Assembly: GCA_035711805.1 (NCBI GenBank)
Contig: DASTBV010000059.1
Location: forward strand, 1-64,000
From: Gp6-AA40 sp035711805
GTDB taxonomy: Bacteria; Acidobacteriota; Vicinamibacteria; Vicinamibacterales; UBA2999
Direction: 5' to 3'
DNA: 64,000 nt
Part shown: one piece after another, positions 57,587-64,000 of the stretch
How positions within the stretch are numbered: position 1 is the stretch's first letter
How the letters are laid out: each line of letters begins with the position of its first letter
The notes under the pieces: model-generated
Database searches by the model: none
What the model was told of the DNA's origin: nothing
The model's input: the letters and a program-made list of their open reading frames with translations, nothing else
Program-made: the position numbers and the translations under genes

Positions 57587-58099
57587 CTACAAGTCTCGCT
57601 TCATTAAAACCAGGTCGAGAGGACCGGTATCAAAGTTGACGACCTTCCGCGTGACGCGCCCGAAGCCAAGCGACTCGTAGAAGGCGACGAGCGGACCGTT
57701 CCGGCAATCGAGCCACGCGCGATCGGCACCGTCCCTCCGCAACTGATCGAGCGCATGGCCGGCCATCTGTCGTCCGAGGCCGCGGCCGTGGCAGTCGGGC
57801 GCAACCGCCAGCTTCGAGATCCACTTCACATCCTGCCCGGCCAACTCTGCCGACCACTCGGGCGGAGCGCGGGTCAACGTGACAATCGCGACGAGCCGGT
57901 CGTACTCAAAAAGGCCAAAGTTCTCCCCGACGCCCTGCGATCGCTGGTACAGCTCTCGCGGATACGTCGTCGTCCACTGCCGAATGCCGCGCGCCAGCAG
58001 CCATTCAGCCGCCGCGTTCAGAATGGCCACGGCGGCATCGACATCGCCGTTCTCGAGTCGACGGAACGTGACGCTTTCAGCAGTGCTCAACAAGAACAT
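57587..58099 (-). CDS. GNAT-family N-acetyltransferase
   Basis: This is a 170-residue cytoplasmic protein. The acetyl-CoA site is in VKWISKLAVAPDCHGRGLGR then QMAGHALDQLRRDG, and the C-terminal motif is GPLVAFYESLGFGRVTRKVV. It has a shape similar to the GNAT at 30434, including the final KRDL residues (LVLMKRDL versus VFMRKDL). The substrate is unknown. It is first in an operon with the membrane protein gene, and a dispersed element lies upstream. Confidence 0.88.
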   Translation of the reverse strand: MFLLSTAESVTFRRLENGDVDAAVAILNAAAEWLLARGIRQWTTTYPRELYQRSQGVGENFGLFEYDRLVAIVTLTRAPPEWSAELAGQDVKWISKLAVAPDCHGRGLGRQMAGHALDQLRRDGADRAWLDCRNGPLVAFYESLGFGRVTRKVVNFDTGPLDLVLMKRDL

Positions 58100-58137
58100 T
58101 CCCGATAGGTTCCGAAGCGCTGCGCATCGTCAAACGC

Positions 58138-58274
58138 GTTGACGCAGGTTCTTTCCAGCCGGTGGCGCCGGGAGGGGCATCCCCGCCCGCCGCGCAGGCG
58201 CCACTCCCGTGGCCAGCGGATTTGGCGCCGAGGACGGGTGGGAGACCCGGCGACAGGACCCGAGCTGCGTCAAC
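58138..58274 (-). repeat. Dispersed 137-bp element, copy D
   Basis: Starts GTTGACGCAGGTTCTTTCC, has GGCGCCGGGAGGGGCATCCCC and GGCGCCGAGGACGGGTGGG, and ends CGAGCTGCGTCAAC. The ends form a good inverted repeat (GTTGACGCAG with CTGCGTCAAC, 10 bp perfect). It lies between GNAT and the holin-like gene. Confidence 0.87.
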
Positions 58275-58282
58275 GCTACCGG

Positions 58283-58660
58283 TCATCGCTCCGATTTCTT
58301 CCGCGAATCGCCGCCCACCATCAGCGACAGCAGAAAGCTGACGACGCTGACGACGAGGCCGCCAAGAAACGCGGCGCGGAATCCGCTGACGTGAAATCCG
58401 AGATCGGCCGCGTCCGAAATTGCGCCCGTCAGCCAGACCATCACGCCGTTCAGCACGAGGAGAAACAGACCCAGCGTCACGATCAGGAACGGGAACGTGA
58501 GGAAGATCAGGATCGGTTTCACGATGGCGTTGACGACGCCGAAGATCAGCGCGACGATCAGGAGAAAGATCATCTCGCCGTCGAAGGAAATGCCGTCGAT
58601 CAGCCGCGTGGCGAGCCAGAGCGCGATGGCGTTGATGAGCAGCCGGACGAGGAAGTTCAT
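58283..58660 (-). CDS. Phage holin family 4 (Phage_holin_4_2)-type membrane protein
   Basis: This is a 125-residue protein with four membrane helices and the family pattern: LLINAIALWLATRLIDGISF, LLIVALIFGVVNAIVKPILI, TLGLFLLVLNGVMVWLTG and FRAAFLGGLVVSVVSFLLSL. Despite the name this family is widespread on chromosomes and is not evidence of a prophage. It probably has a membrane role that is not characterised. The start overlaps the stop of the amidase gene by 4 bp (ATGA), so translation is coupled. A large dispersed element lies just after the stop. Confidence 0.87.
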   Translation of the reverse strand: MNFLVRLLINAIALWLATRLIDGISFDGEMIFLLIVALIFGVVNAIVKPILIFLTFPFLIVTLGLFLLVLNGVMVWLTGAISDAADLGFHVSGFRAAFLGGLVVSVVSFLLSLMVGGDSRKKSER

Positions 58661-60624
58661 GGCACCGGTCCGAACCCCTGCGGTGGCCGGCGGTTCTTTG
58701 TTGCCGCTTCGTACGCCGCGGCGATGCGGAAGAGCGTCGGCTCGCCGAAGGGCCGCGCGATGAAATCGACGCCCACCGGGAGCCGGGCCGGGATCGGCCC
58801 GACGAGCCGCGTGCTGTTGCCGTCGCGCTCACGATCCCAAACGTTCGTCGTGAACCCGGCCGGGACGTCGATGACCGGGAATCCCTGTTGACCGAACATG
58901 AACCAGCCGATCGCGTTGCGGCCATTGCTGCCCGGCTCGCGCGGCGACAGGAGCTTCCTGGGTGGTACGGTGGACATCGGGGCCACGAGCGCGTCGAGCT
59001 TCTGCTCTTCCATGCAATTCATCAACAGCGTCTGCAGCGCGAAGCGGGTGTGCATCCGCGCCGAGGTATCCAGCGTTACCGCCTTCTCCGCCTGCTCGCG
59101 CGCCGCGCGCCGATTGGGAAAGTTCGGATCGGAATAGAACGTTGCCTTCGAAATCAGATCCGCGTTGGTCTTGATGTTCGCGTCGCCGCGCTCCCGCAGG
59201 TAGCGGTTGATCATGTACTTGTCTTCGCCGGGCTCGCCGAACCCGCCGCCGAGATTGCGCAGCGTCAGCAGCTCGCTGACGCGTGACGGATTGGCGCGCA
59301 AATCCACGAACGTTGCGATTTGATCCGTCGGCGGCTGCGTGGACGCGTCAGCGGAAAACAGCTGTTTGTTCTGGCGCAGGAACGCGCTGCTGAGCAGCTC
59401 GGGCGCAGAACGGGCGATGCACCGTTGGAACAACGCACCCTCAGGCCCGGGGTCGACAACGGTCGCGCCGAGCTTCGTCAGCCCGTCGATGGCGCGCTCG
59501 ACGAGATCGACGCTCTCCATGTCCGCCGGCGCGAGCAGCTTCCGATTCAGATATTCGCGGACGACGCCGATGCGCAGGCCGGCGAGCGAACGCGCGTTCG
59601 TCGCCTCGAGATAGGACGTCCGCGGCATCCGCCCGACGCTGAGCGCCGTGTACTCGTCCTTCGGATCGTAGCCGGCGATGACGTCGAGAATCCGCGCCGT
59701 GTCCGCAACCGTGCGGCACATCGGCCCCACGCGCATGTTGAGCCCGGCGCCAATCATCCCGTCGGTGCTGACCAGCTCTTTCGTCGGCGCAAGGCCAACG
59801 ATGCTGTTGACCGCCGCGGGCCAGCGAACGGAGACGACGGTCTCCTCGCCAATCGCGCAGGTGACCAGGTTCGCCGCCACCGCCGTGCCGGAGCCCGCAC
59901 TCGACATCCCCGGCTCGCGCTCGGTGTCGTACGGATTGCAGAACGTGCCGCCGAACGCACTGCGCGCGCCGTCGACCGCGTACTCCGCCAGGTTTGCTTT
60001 GGCCAGGATGATCGCGCCCGCAGCCCGCAACTTCGCCACGAACGTCGCGTCATCCGGGGGACGATCGTTCGCGTACTGCGCATCGCCGCCAGACGTCGTG
60101 CGCATGTCCTTCGTGTCGTACTGATCCTTGATGGCGATGACCACGCCGTGCAGCGGCCCGGCGAGACGGCCGGTGCGGGCGAACGCGCGATCCTGCGACG
60201 CCGCCGTTTCCAGCGCGTCGGGCATGTCGGCAGCCCCGTCCACCCGGTCGGTCATGCTGCGCGCCTTGCGGGCGTCGAAGCCCCACTTCTCACGCGCCGC
60301 GGGCCGGAGGTTCAACGTCGACAGCGCGTTGATCTGGCCGGCATTCGCAATCGTCGTCACCGGTCCGAGGATGCCCTGCGGCTCGTTGACGCATGTGCCG
60401 TTGTAGGCCCTGATCCGCCGCAGGTATTGCTCGACGATCCCGACGGTCGTCACGCGCTTGCCCTGAATCGCGCGCTGGATGTCGGCGACGGTCGCCTCGT
60501 AGACATTAAAAGCGCCGGATGGCGTAGCGCCTGCGGACGTAGGCCCCCCTCTTAAGGGGGCTGCCACCTGCGCGTGGCCCACCGTCGTCACGGCAACGAG
60601 CGCGAGTGCAACAGCGACTTTCAT
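58657..60624 (-). CDS. Exported amidase signature family enzyme
   Basis: This is a 655-residue protein from the ATG at 60624 (60636 possible). The signal peptide ends at GHAQV. The amidase signature core has Lys in GVVIAIKDQYDTKDM. It then has a Gly/Ser stretch SSAGSGTAVAANLVTCAIGE and the likely nucleophile in ETVVSVRWPAAVNSIVGL, where the usual DTGGSIR reads ETVVSVR. The cis-Ser is probably the second serine of PGMSSAGSG. Two of the usual glycines near the nucleophile are thus replaced. Soon after the signal peptide, APLRGGPTSAG is encoded by a GTAG-type hairpin. It should cleave an amide in the periplasm. It is divergent from the HTH/zinc-finger gene. Confidence 0.87.
   Translation of the reverse strand: MKVAVALALVAVTTVGHAQVAAPLRGGPTSAGATPSGAFNVYEATVADIQRAIQGKRVTTVGIVEQYLRRIRAYNGTCVNEPQGILGPVTTIANAGQINALSTLNLRPAAREKWGFDARKARSMTDRVDGAADMPDALETAASQDRAFARTGRLAGPLHGVVIAIKDQYDTKDMRTTSGGDAQYANDRPPDDATFVAKLRAAGAIILAKANLAEYAVDGARSAFGGTFCNPYDTEREPGMSSAGSGTAVAANLVTCAIGEETVVSVRWPAAVNSIVGLAPTKELVSTDGMIGAGLNMRVGPMCRTVADTARILDVIAGYDPKDEYTALSVGRMPRTSYLEATNARSLAGLRIGVVREYLNRKLLAPADMESVDLVERAIDGLTKLGATVVDPGPEGALFQRCIARSAPELLSSAFLRQNKQLFSADASTQPPTDQIATFVDLRANPSRVSELLTLRNLGGGFGEPGEDKYMINRYLRERGDANIKTNADLISKATFYSDPNFPNRRAAREQAEKAVTLDTSARMHTRFALQTLLMNCMEEQKLDALVAPMSTVPPRKLLSPREPGSNGRNAIGWFMFGQQGFPVIDVPAGFTTNVWDRERDGNSTRLVGPIPARLPVGVDFIARPFGEPTLFRIAAAYEAATKNRRPPQGFGPVP
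60538..60562. repeat. GTAG-headed hairpin repeat, GCCCCC variant, inside the amidase gene
   Basis: CGTAGGCCCCCCTCTTAAGGGGGCT has the GTAG head, a stem of about six pairs and a TTAA loop. It is in the first 30 codons of the amidase gene, just after the signal peptide. Confidence 0.65.
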
Positions 60625-60678
60625 GCGCCGAACCATATCACTGGATCGAACGTTCCGGACCCAAATGTCCATATCGAC

Positions 60679-60695
60679 TAGACAAATCTTGTCTA
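60679..60695. promoter_or_regulatory. Inverted-repeat operator candidate between divergent genes
   Basis: TAGACAAATCTTGTCTA is a perfect 7-3-7 inverted repeat. A further half-site TAGACAG lies at 60703-60709, 9 bp before the start of the HTH gene. The site lies between the amidase start (60624) and the HTH/zinc-finger start (60718), in the place expected for an operator controlling either or both. The binding protein is not known. Confidence 0.6.
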
Positions 60696-60717
60696 CTCAT
60701 GATAGACAGATCGCGCG

Positions 60718-61242
60718 ATGGCGCTGAGTCAGGCACTGCTGGATCTGGCCCGGAAGACCGGGACCGAGCTCGCCGAGGCGGAACGGGCAGCGCTCGTCGC
60801 GCGCGCCGAATACCACACGGCCGTCCGCCGGCTGCACCTGGCGGGAGCCTCGTTGCGGGAGATCGCCGACGCGCTGACGCTCAGCCATCAGCGCGTGCAC
60901 CAGATCGTCGACGGATCCGGCGGCAGCTGGTGGCGCAAGGCGTGGCGGACGCGGGCGACGACGCGCGACGCAGTGTGTACCTGGTGCGGCCGCCCGCCGA
61001 GTGAAGTCGAAAAGCTCGTCGCCGGGCCGAACATCTACATCTGCGACGGCTGCGCCCGGGACGCCGAGCGTGCGCTGCGAAGAAACGATGAAGACCGTGT
61101 CGCCACGCGCGTCGCGCGCTGCAGCTTCTGCCGGCGCTTTGCCGGCGCGAAACGCAGGGTGGTGACCGCGCGTCACGCAAATGTGTGCGCAGAATGCCTG
61201 CAGATGTGCGGCGACTTCATGTCGCTGGGCGCCGGTGACTGA
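60718..61242 (+). CDS. HTH protein with two ClpX-type C4 zinc fingers
   Basis: This is a 174-residue protein. Residues about 1-65 are helical, and ASLREIADALTLSHQRVHQI (44-63) is a helix-turn-helix like sigma region 4. Two ClpX-type zinc-binding modules follow: CTWCGRPPSEVEKLVAGPNI ... CDGC (about 88-115) and CSFCRRFAGAKRRVVTARH ... CAEC (about 136-163). All eight cysteines are present. In ClpX this module binds substrates and adaptors; here no ATPase is present. A DNA-binding regulator or a protease adaptor is plausible. The operator-like repeat 23 bp upstream of the start suggests self-regulation. Divergent from the amidase gene. Confidence 0.8.
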   Translation: MALSQALLDLARKTGTELAEAERAALVARAEYHTAVRRLHLAGASLREIADALTLSHQRVHQIVDGSGGSWWRKAWRTRATTRDAVCTWCGRPPSEVEKLVAGPNIYICDGCARDAERALRRNDEDRVATRVARCSFCRRFAGAKRRVVTARHANVCAECLQMCGDFMSLGAGD

Positions 61243-61255
61243 GCGACACGACGAA

Positions 61256-61278
61256 TCTGGCTGAAGCCGGACGCTACC
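61256..61278. repeat. Degenerate GTAG-type hairpin repeat
   Basis: TCTGGCTGAAGCCGGACGCTAC resembles the CTTCCGGCTGAAGCCGG variant with mismatches in the outer stem. It stands after the HTH gene stop and before the next gene. Confidence 0.6.
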
Positions 61279-61324
61279 CTGCTCGCTCCCGGCGTCGGGA
61301 GCCGATCGAGTAACCTACTGCGCC

Positions 61325-61759
61325 ATGCAGACTCCAGAACGCCGAATCCGAGCGGGGGCGTCGGTGATGCTCCGTGCCGGATTGCTCGTGACGTGTATCG
61401 CGGTGAGCGCTCAGGAAGGCCATCCGCTCGTCGGCTCGTGGCATGGAGATCGGGGAACAGGCCCGAAGAACCGCACGGACGTCACGCTGATCATGGACTG
61501 GGACGGAACGCAGATCACCGGCGTCGTCAATCCGGGGTTCGAGAGCATGAAACTGCAGAACGCCAGGCTGACGCCGAAGGACTGGTCGGTCCACTTCGAG
61601 CTCGATTCCAAGGACGCGGCGGGCAAGGTGGCCCGCTGCATGGTCGACGGAAAGATCGATCGCCTCGGGTCGGATCAACGAACGCTCACCGGCACGTGGC
61701 TGTGTGGAAACGTCAAGCAGGATTTCAAGCTGACGCGCGATCGGGACTATTCACACTAG
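61325..61759 (+). CDS. Small exported protein of unknown function
   Basis: This is a 144-residue protein. The ATG at 61325 has no clear ribosome binding site; an ATG at 61367 (MLRAGLLVTCIAVSAQ) would give a compact signal peptide and may be the real start. The mature part begins GHPLVGSWHGDRG, which recalls lipocalin-like small exported domains, then NRTDVTLIMDWDGTQITGVV and ARCMVDGKIDR ... LTGTWLCGN with two cysteines. It is 13 bp upstream of the SIGRW gene at 61773, so the two are likely co-transcribed. No function is known. Confidence 0.7.
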   Translation: MQTPERRIRAGASVMLRAGLLVTCIAVSAQEGHPLVGSWHGDRGTGPKNRTDVTLIMDWDGTQITGVVNPGFESMKLQNARLTPKDWSVHFELDSKDAAGKVARCMVDGKIDRLGSDQRTLTGTWLCGNVKQDFKLTRDRDYSH

Positions 61760-61772
61760 AAGGGCCAGGACG

Positions 61773-62684
61773 ATGCGAAAAGGACTGTTCGGCGTGAGTC
61801 TGATCGTCGCGGTGTTTGCCGTGTCGATGTGGAGCGCTCCGTTCGACGCGCAAGCGCCCGCGGCAGGCGCGCAGCCTGGAGCGCGCGGCGGGCGTGACGG
61901 TGCCGCTGGCGATCAGGGCGGCGGCAGAGCGGGACGTGGAGGGCGTGGCGGCCGTGGCGCGGCGCCGGCAGGGCCGTCGAAGCCGACGCCGCGCTGGCCC
62001 GATGGCCGCGTGAATCTCAGTCAGGTCCCGGGGGTCAAGGGTTTCTGGAACGTGATGACTGGAAGCCCGATCGCACCCGCAGGGCTGCCGGGCAATCTGA
62101 CGCTCGACCAGGTGCCGTTCCAGGACTGGTCGCGCGCGCTGTACGAGTACAGACGGCAGCGCGGCGGACTCGACGACCCGCACGTCCGGTGTCAGCCGGC
62201 CGGCGGCATGCGCTTCTTCACCGTGCCGAACGGCATGGAGTTCATCGATCAGCCGGAACTGCAGCGGATCTTCATCCTCGACGGAGAGAATCGGGACTGG
62301 CGCCGCATCGCCATGGAACCCGGACGCAAGCATCCGTCCGAAGACGATCTCATTCCGAGCTACTTCGGCGACTCGATCGGCCACTGGGAGGGAGACACGC
62401 TCGTCGTCGATACCGTGGGCTTCAACGAGAAGTTCTGGTTCATCCGGGGCGGACTGCCGCACACGCGCTTCATGCACCTGATCGAGCGCTTCACGCGCAT
62501 CAACTTCGACACGCTGCGCTACCAGGTCACGATTGACGACAAGGGCGCGTACACACGGCCGTGGAGCGGCGGCTGGGATATTCCGTGGCAGTACACCAAC
62601 TACGACGGTTCACCCGGCGGCGAGATCCACGAGTACTTCTGCATCGACAACGAGCGCGACGCACAGCACTTCGCCGGACGGTAG
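61773..62684 (+). CDS. SIGRW-family exported protein (paralogue 7)
   Basis: This is a 303-residue protein with a signal peptide (about 1-27). A Gly/Arg-rich low-complexity linker (RGGRDGAAGDQGGGRAGRGG) covers about 37-65. The conserved part has GVKGFWNVMTG, an unusual RCQPAGGMRFFTVPNGMEF, and the signature DSIGHWEGDTLVVDTVGFNE near 210. It ends in HEYFCIDNERDAQHFAG. It is downstream of a small exported protein and upstream of a TonB-dependent receptor across a palindrome. It is most like paralogue 1 in the signature and in having a linker. The function is unknown. Confidence 0.77.
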   Translation: MRKGLFGVSLIVAVFAVSMWSAPFDAQAPAAGAQPGARGGRDGAAGDQGGGRAGRGGRGGRGAAPAGPSKPTPRWPDGRVNLSQVPGVKGFWNVMTGSPIAPAGLPGNLTLDQVPFQDWSRALYEYRRQRGGLDDPHVRCQPAGGMRFFTVPNGMEFIDQPELQRIFILDGENRDWRRIAMEPGRKHPSEDDLIPSYFGDSIGHWEGDTLVVDTVGFNEKFWFIRGGLPHTRFMHLIERFTRINFDTLRYQVTIDDKGAYTRPWSGGWDIPWQYTNYDGSPGGEIHEYFCIDNERDAQHFAGR

Positions 62685-62685
62685 A

Positions 62686-62757
62686 CGACACACCGAGGCA
62701 CTGAGGCACCGAGGTCAATCCCGAAAATGCTCGGTGTCTCGGTGTCTCAGTGTGTCG
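62686..62757. repeat. CGACACACCGAG palindromic repeat, copy 3
   Basis: CGACACACCGAGGCACTGAG with CTCGGTGTCTCAGTGTGTCG pairs as a long stem. It begins directly after the SIGRW stop codon. Confidence 0.87.
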
Positions 62758-62874
62758 GGGTCAGCAGCAACACGTTTGCTTGACAACGCTGCACCACGGG
62801 TTTAGGCTCGGCGCCCACATCGCGCAGGATGCGGCGACGCATGCTGCGATCCGCGATTCGCCGAAGGAGGCGCC

Positions 62875-64000
62875 ATGCGTGTCATCGCCCGCTGTCTCGC
62901 TGTCCTTGGTTTCGTGCTGCTGCTTCCGGCTCTCGCCCAAGCGCAGGCGACCATTTCCGGCACTGTTCGTGACAGTTCAGGTGCCGTCCTGCCCGGCGTC
63001 ACGGTCGAGGCCGCCAGCGGCGCGCTGATTGAGAGGGTGCGCACGGCCGTCACCGACGGCACCGGCCAATTCCGCATCTCGGAGCTGCCTCCCGGCACCT
63101 ACACCGTGACCTTCGCGTTGAGCGGCTTCACGACCATGAGGCGCGAGGGAGTCACCGTCTCCGGCTCCGGTGTGATTCCGGTATCCGTGGACATGAAAGT
63201 CGGCGCGCTCGCCGAAACGGTCACCGTCAGCGGTGAAGCGCCGATCGTCGACACCCAGTCGACGCGACGGGAAGTGGTGGTCGACGCCGAGACGATCAGC
63301 TCGCTGCCGATCACACGCAGCTATGGTGCGGTGCTCTATGCGGTACCGGGGCTGATGGTCGCGCCCGGCGTTAACGGCAACGACTACTCGCCCAGCATGG
63401 CGTTGTTCACGGCGCATGGCGGCAACAGCACCGAAGGGCGAATGATGGTGAACGGCCTTCCGGTCGCCGGATCGTTTTCAGGAAACAGCGTCGCGCAGTT
63501 CGGCTATGACGTGAACAACGCCGAGGAGTTCCAGGTGCTCGTGTCCGGTGGCCTCGGCGAGTCGGAGACAGGCGGCCCGCTGGCGAACATCGTTCCCAAG
63601 TCAGGCGGCAACACCTTTGCCGGCACGGCCTTTTACAGCGGCACCAGCTCGAAGTTCCAGTCCAACAACATCGACGGGGCGCTTCAAGCGGCGGGAATCA
63701 CGGCGCCAGCGGCCATCCGCGGAAACTGGGACGGCAGCGGCAGCGGCGGCGGCCCGCTCATCCGCGACCGCATCTGGTTCTTCGGCAATGCCCGCAGCTA
63801 CGGCAATTCGCAGGTGGTCGAAGGCGCACGTTTCAACCAGCACGCGGGCGACCCGACGCAATGGACGTATCTGGCGGATCCGAACGTCGAGGTCCGTCGC
63901 ATCGACGTGAAAACGGATCTGTCAGCCCGTATCACCGGCCAGATTACGCCGAAGAACCGGGTCGCGTTCTCGTATCAATGGCAGGATCGCTGTTTCGGGT
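62875..64000 (+). CDS. TonB-dependent receptor (Oar-like), N-terminal part
   Basis: The gene starts at the ATG at 62875 with AAGGAGG before it and runs off the right edge; 375 codons are visible. The signal peptide is 1-23. A carboxypeptidase-regulatory-like domain follows (about 24-105: ISGTVRDSSGAVLPGVTVEA, GTGQFRISELPPGTYTVTFA). Then comes the plug domain (PIVDTQSTRREVVVDAETIS, SLPITRSYGAVLYAVPGLMV, GGLGESETGGPLANIVPKSG) and the first barrel strands. Proteins of this layout import large substrates, or serve in surface polymer handling, powered by TonB. It is the standard type of receptor in Acidobacteriota. The barrel is not visible. Confidence 0.93.
   Translation, partial: MRVIARCLAVLGFVLLLPALAQAQATISGTVRDSSGAVLPGVTVEAASGALIERVRTAVTDGTGQFRISELPPGTYTVTFALSGFTTMRREGVTVSGSGVIPVSVDMKVGALAETVTVSGEAPIVDTQSTRREVVVDAETISSLPITRSYGAVLYAVPGLMVAPGVNGNDYSPSMALFTAHGGNSTEGRMMVNGLPVAGSFSGNSVAQFGYDVNNAEEFQVLVSGGLGESETGGPLANIVPKSGGNTFAGTAFYSGTSSKFQSNNIDGALQAAGITAPAAIRGNWDGSGSGGGPLIRDRIWFFGNARSYGNSQVVEGARFNQHAGDPTQWTYLADPNVEVRRIDVKTDLSARITGQITPKNRVAFSYQWQDRCFG

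Noticed and set aside
58283..58660. Holin-like protein as evidence for a prophage
   Set aside because: The family is common on chromosomes, and there are no integrase, terminase, capsid or endolysin genes around it.

Overview
The window looks like a chromosomal segment of a soil-type Acidobacteriota, most likely the class Vicinamibacteria. The assignment is inferred from gene content, not from a marker gene. It has high GC, many Sec-exported proteins of unknown function, three TIGR03435-type proteins, DUF1552/DUF1592 partner proteins, several DUF6152 proteins, long eukaryotic-type Ser/Thr kinases fused to beta-propellers, and an Oar-like TonB-dependent receptor with an N-terminal carboxypeptidase-regulatory domain. 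No rRNA, tRNA, transposase, integrase or CRISPR array was seen.

Layout. 1-4.3 kb: the start of a methyltransferase, an exported alpha/beta hydrolase, a small exported protein, and a PQQ dehydrogenase with its diheme cytochrome c. 4.4-12.2 kb: LolA-like protein, DUF6152 proteins paired with a recurrent exported family (here called the SIGRW family), NTF2-like protein, unusual SDR, lytic transglycosylase. 12.2-16.2 kb: Ser/Thr kinase and MetE-like protein. 16.3-20.3 kb: three more SIGRW proteins, one fused to a DUF6152 domain, and an MBL-fold hydrolase. 20.3-24.9 kb: a large exported protein facing a cassette of two small exported proteins, a FapD-like C39 peptidase and an outer-membrane barrel. 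24.9-30.4 kb: Ser/Thr kinase followed by a PDZ/GAF/SpoIIE phosphatase. 30.4-31.9 kb: GNAT, DinB and a frameshifted PPOX-like gene. 32-37.8 kb: DUF1552, DUF1592 and ankyrin proteins. 38-45 kb: TIGR03435 proteins, cupin, DUF6152, AraC-type regulator and a SIGRW protein. 44.7-47.8 kb: two polytopic membrane proteins. 47.9-52.5 kb: ADP-ribosylglycohydrolase, benzoylformate decarboxylase, dienelactone hydrolase and NHL propeller. 52.6-58.7 kb: Cys-rich peptide, TIGR03435, CotH kinase, amidohydrolase, membrane protein, GNAT and holin-like protein. 58.7-64 kb: amidase, HTH/ClpX-zinc-finger protein, a further SIGRW protein and the truncated TonB receptor.

Two themes stand out. First, most gene products act outside the cytoplasm, and the same families recur (seven SIGRW, four DUF6152 domains, three TIGR03435, two kinases), which suggests local expansion of a cell-envelope repertoire. 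Second, the spacers are filled with at least six families of dispersed repeats: GTAG-headed short hairpins, about 137-bp elements bounded by GTTGACGC/GCGTCAAC, 65-95-bp palindromes, GGGATCAG tandem repeats, TCGAACG tandem repeats and GAGGTTCAAG-type repeats. Several lie inside reading frames or supply stop codons.

The best candidate for an undescribed system is 22.2-24.9 kb. A periplasmic-type C39 peptidase sits between an outer-membrane barrel and a small exported protein that carries an internal leader-like ELKTVKG motif.
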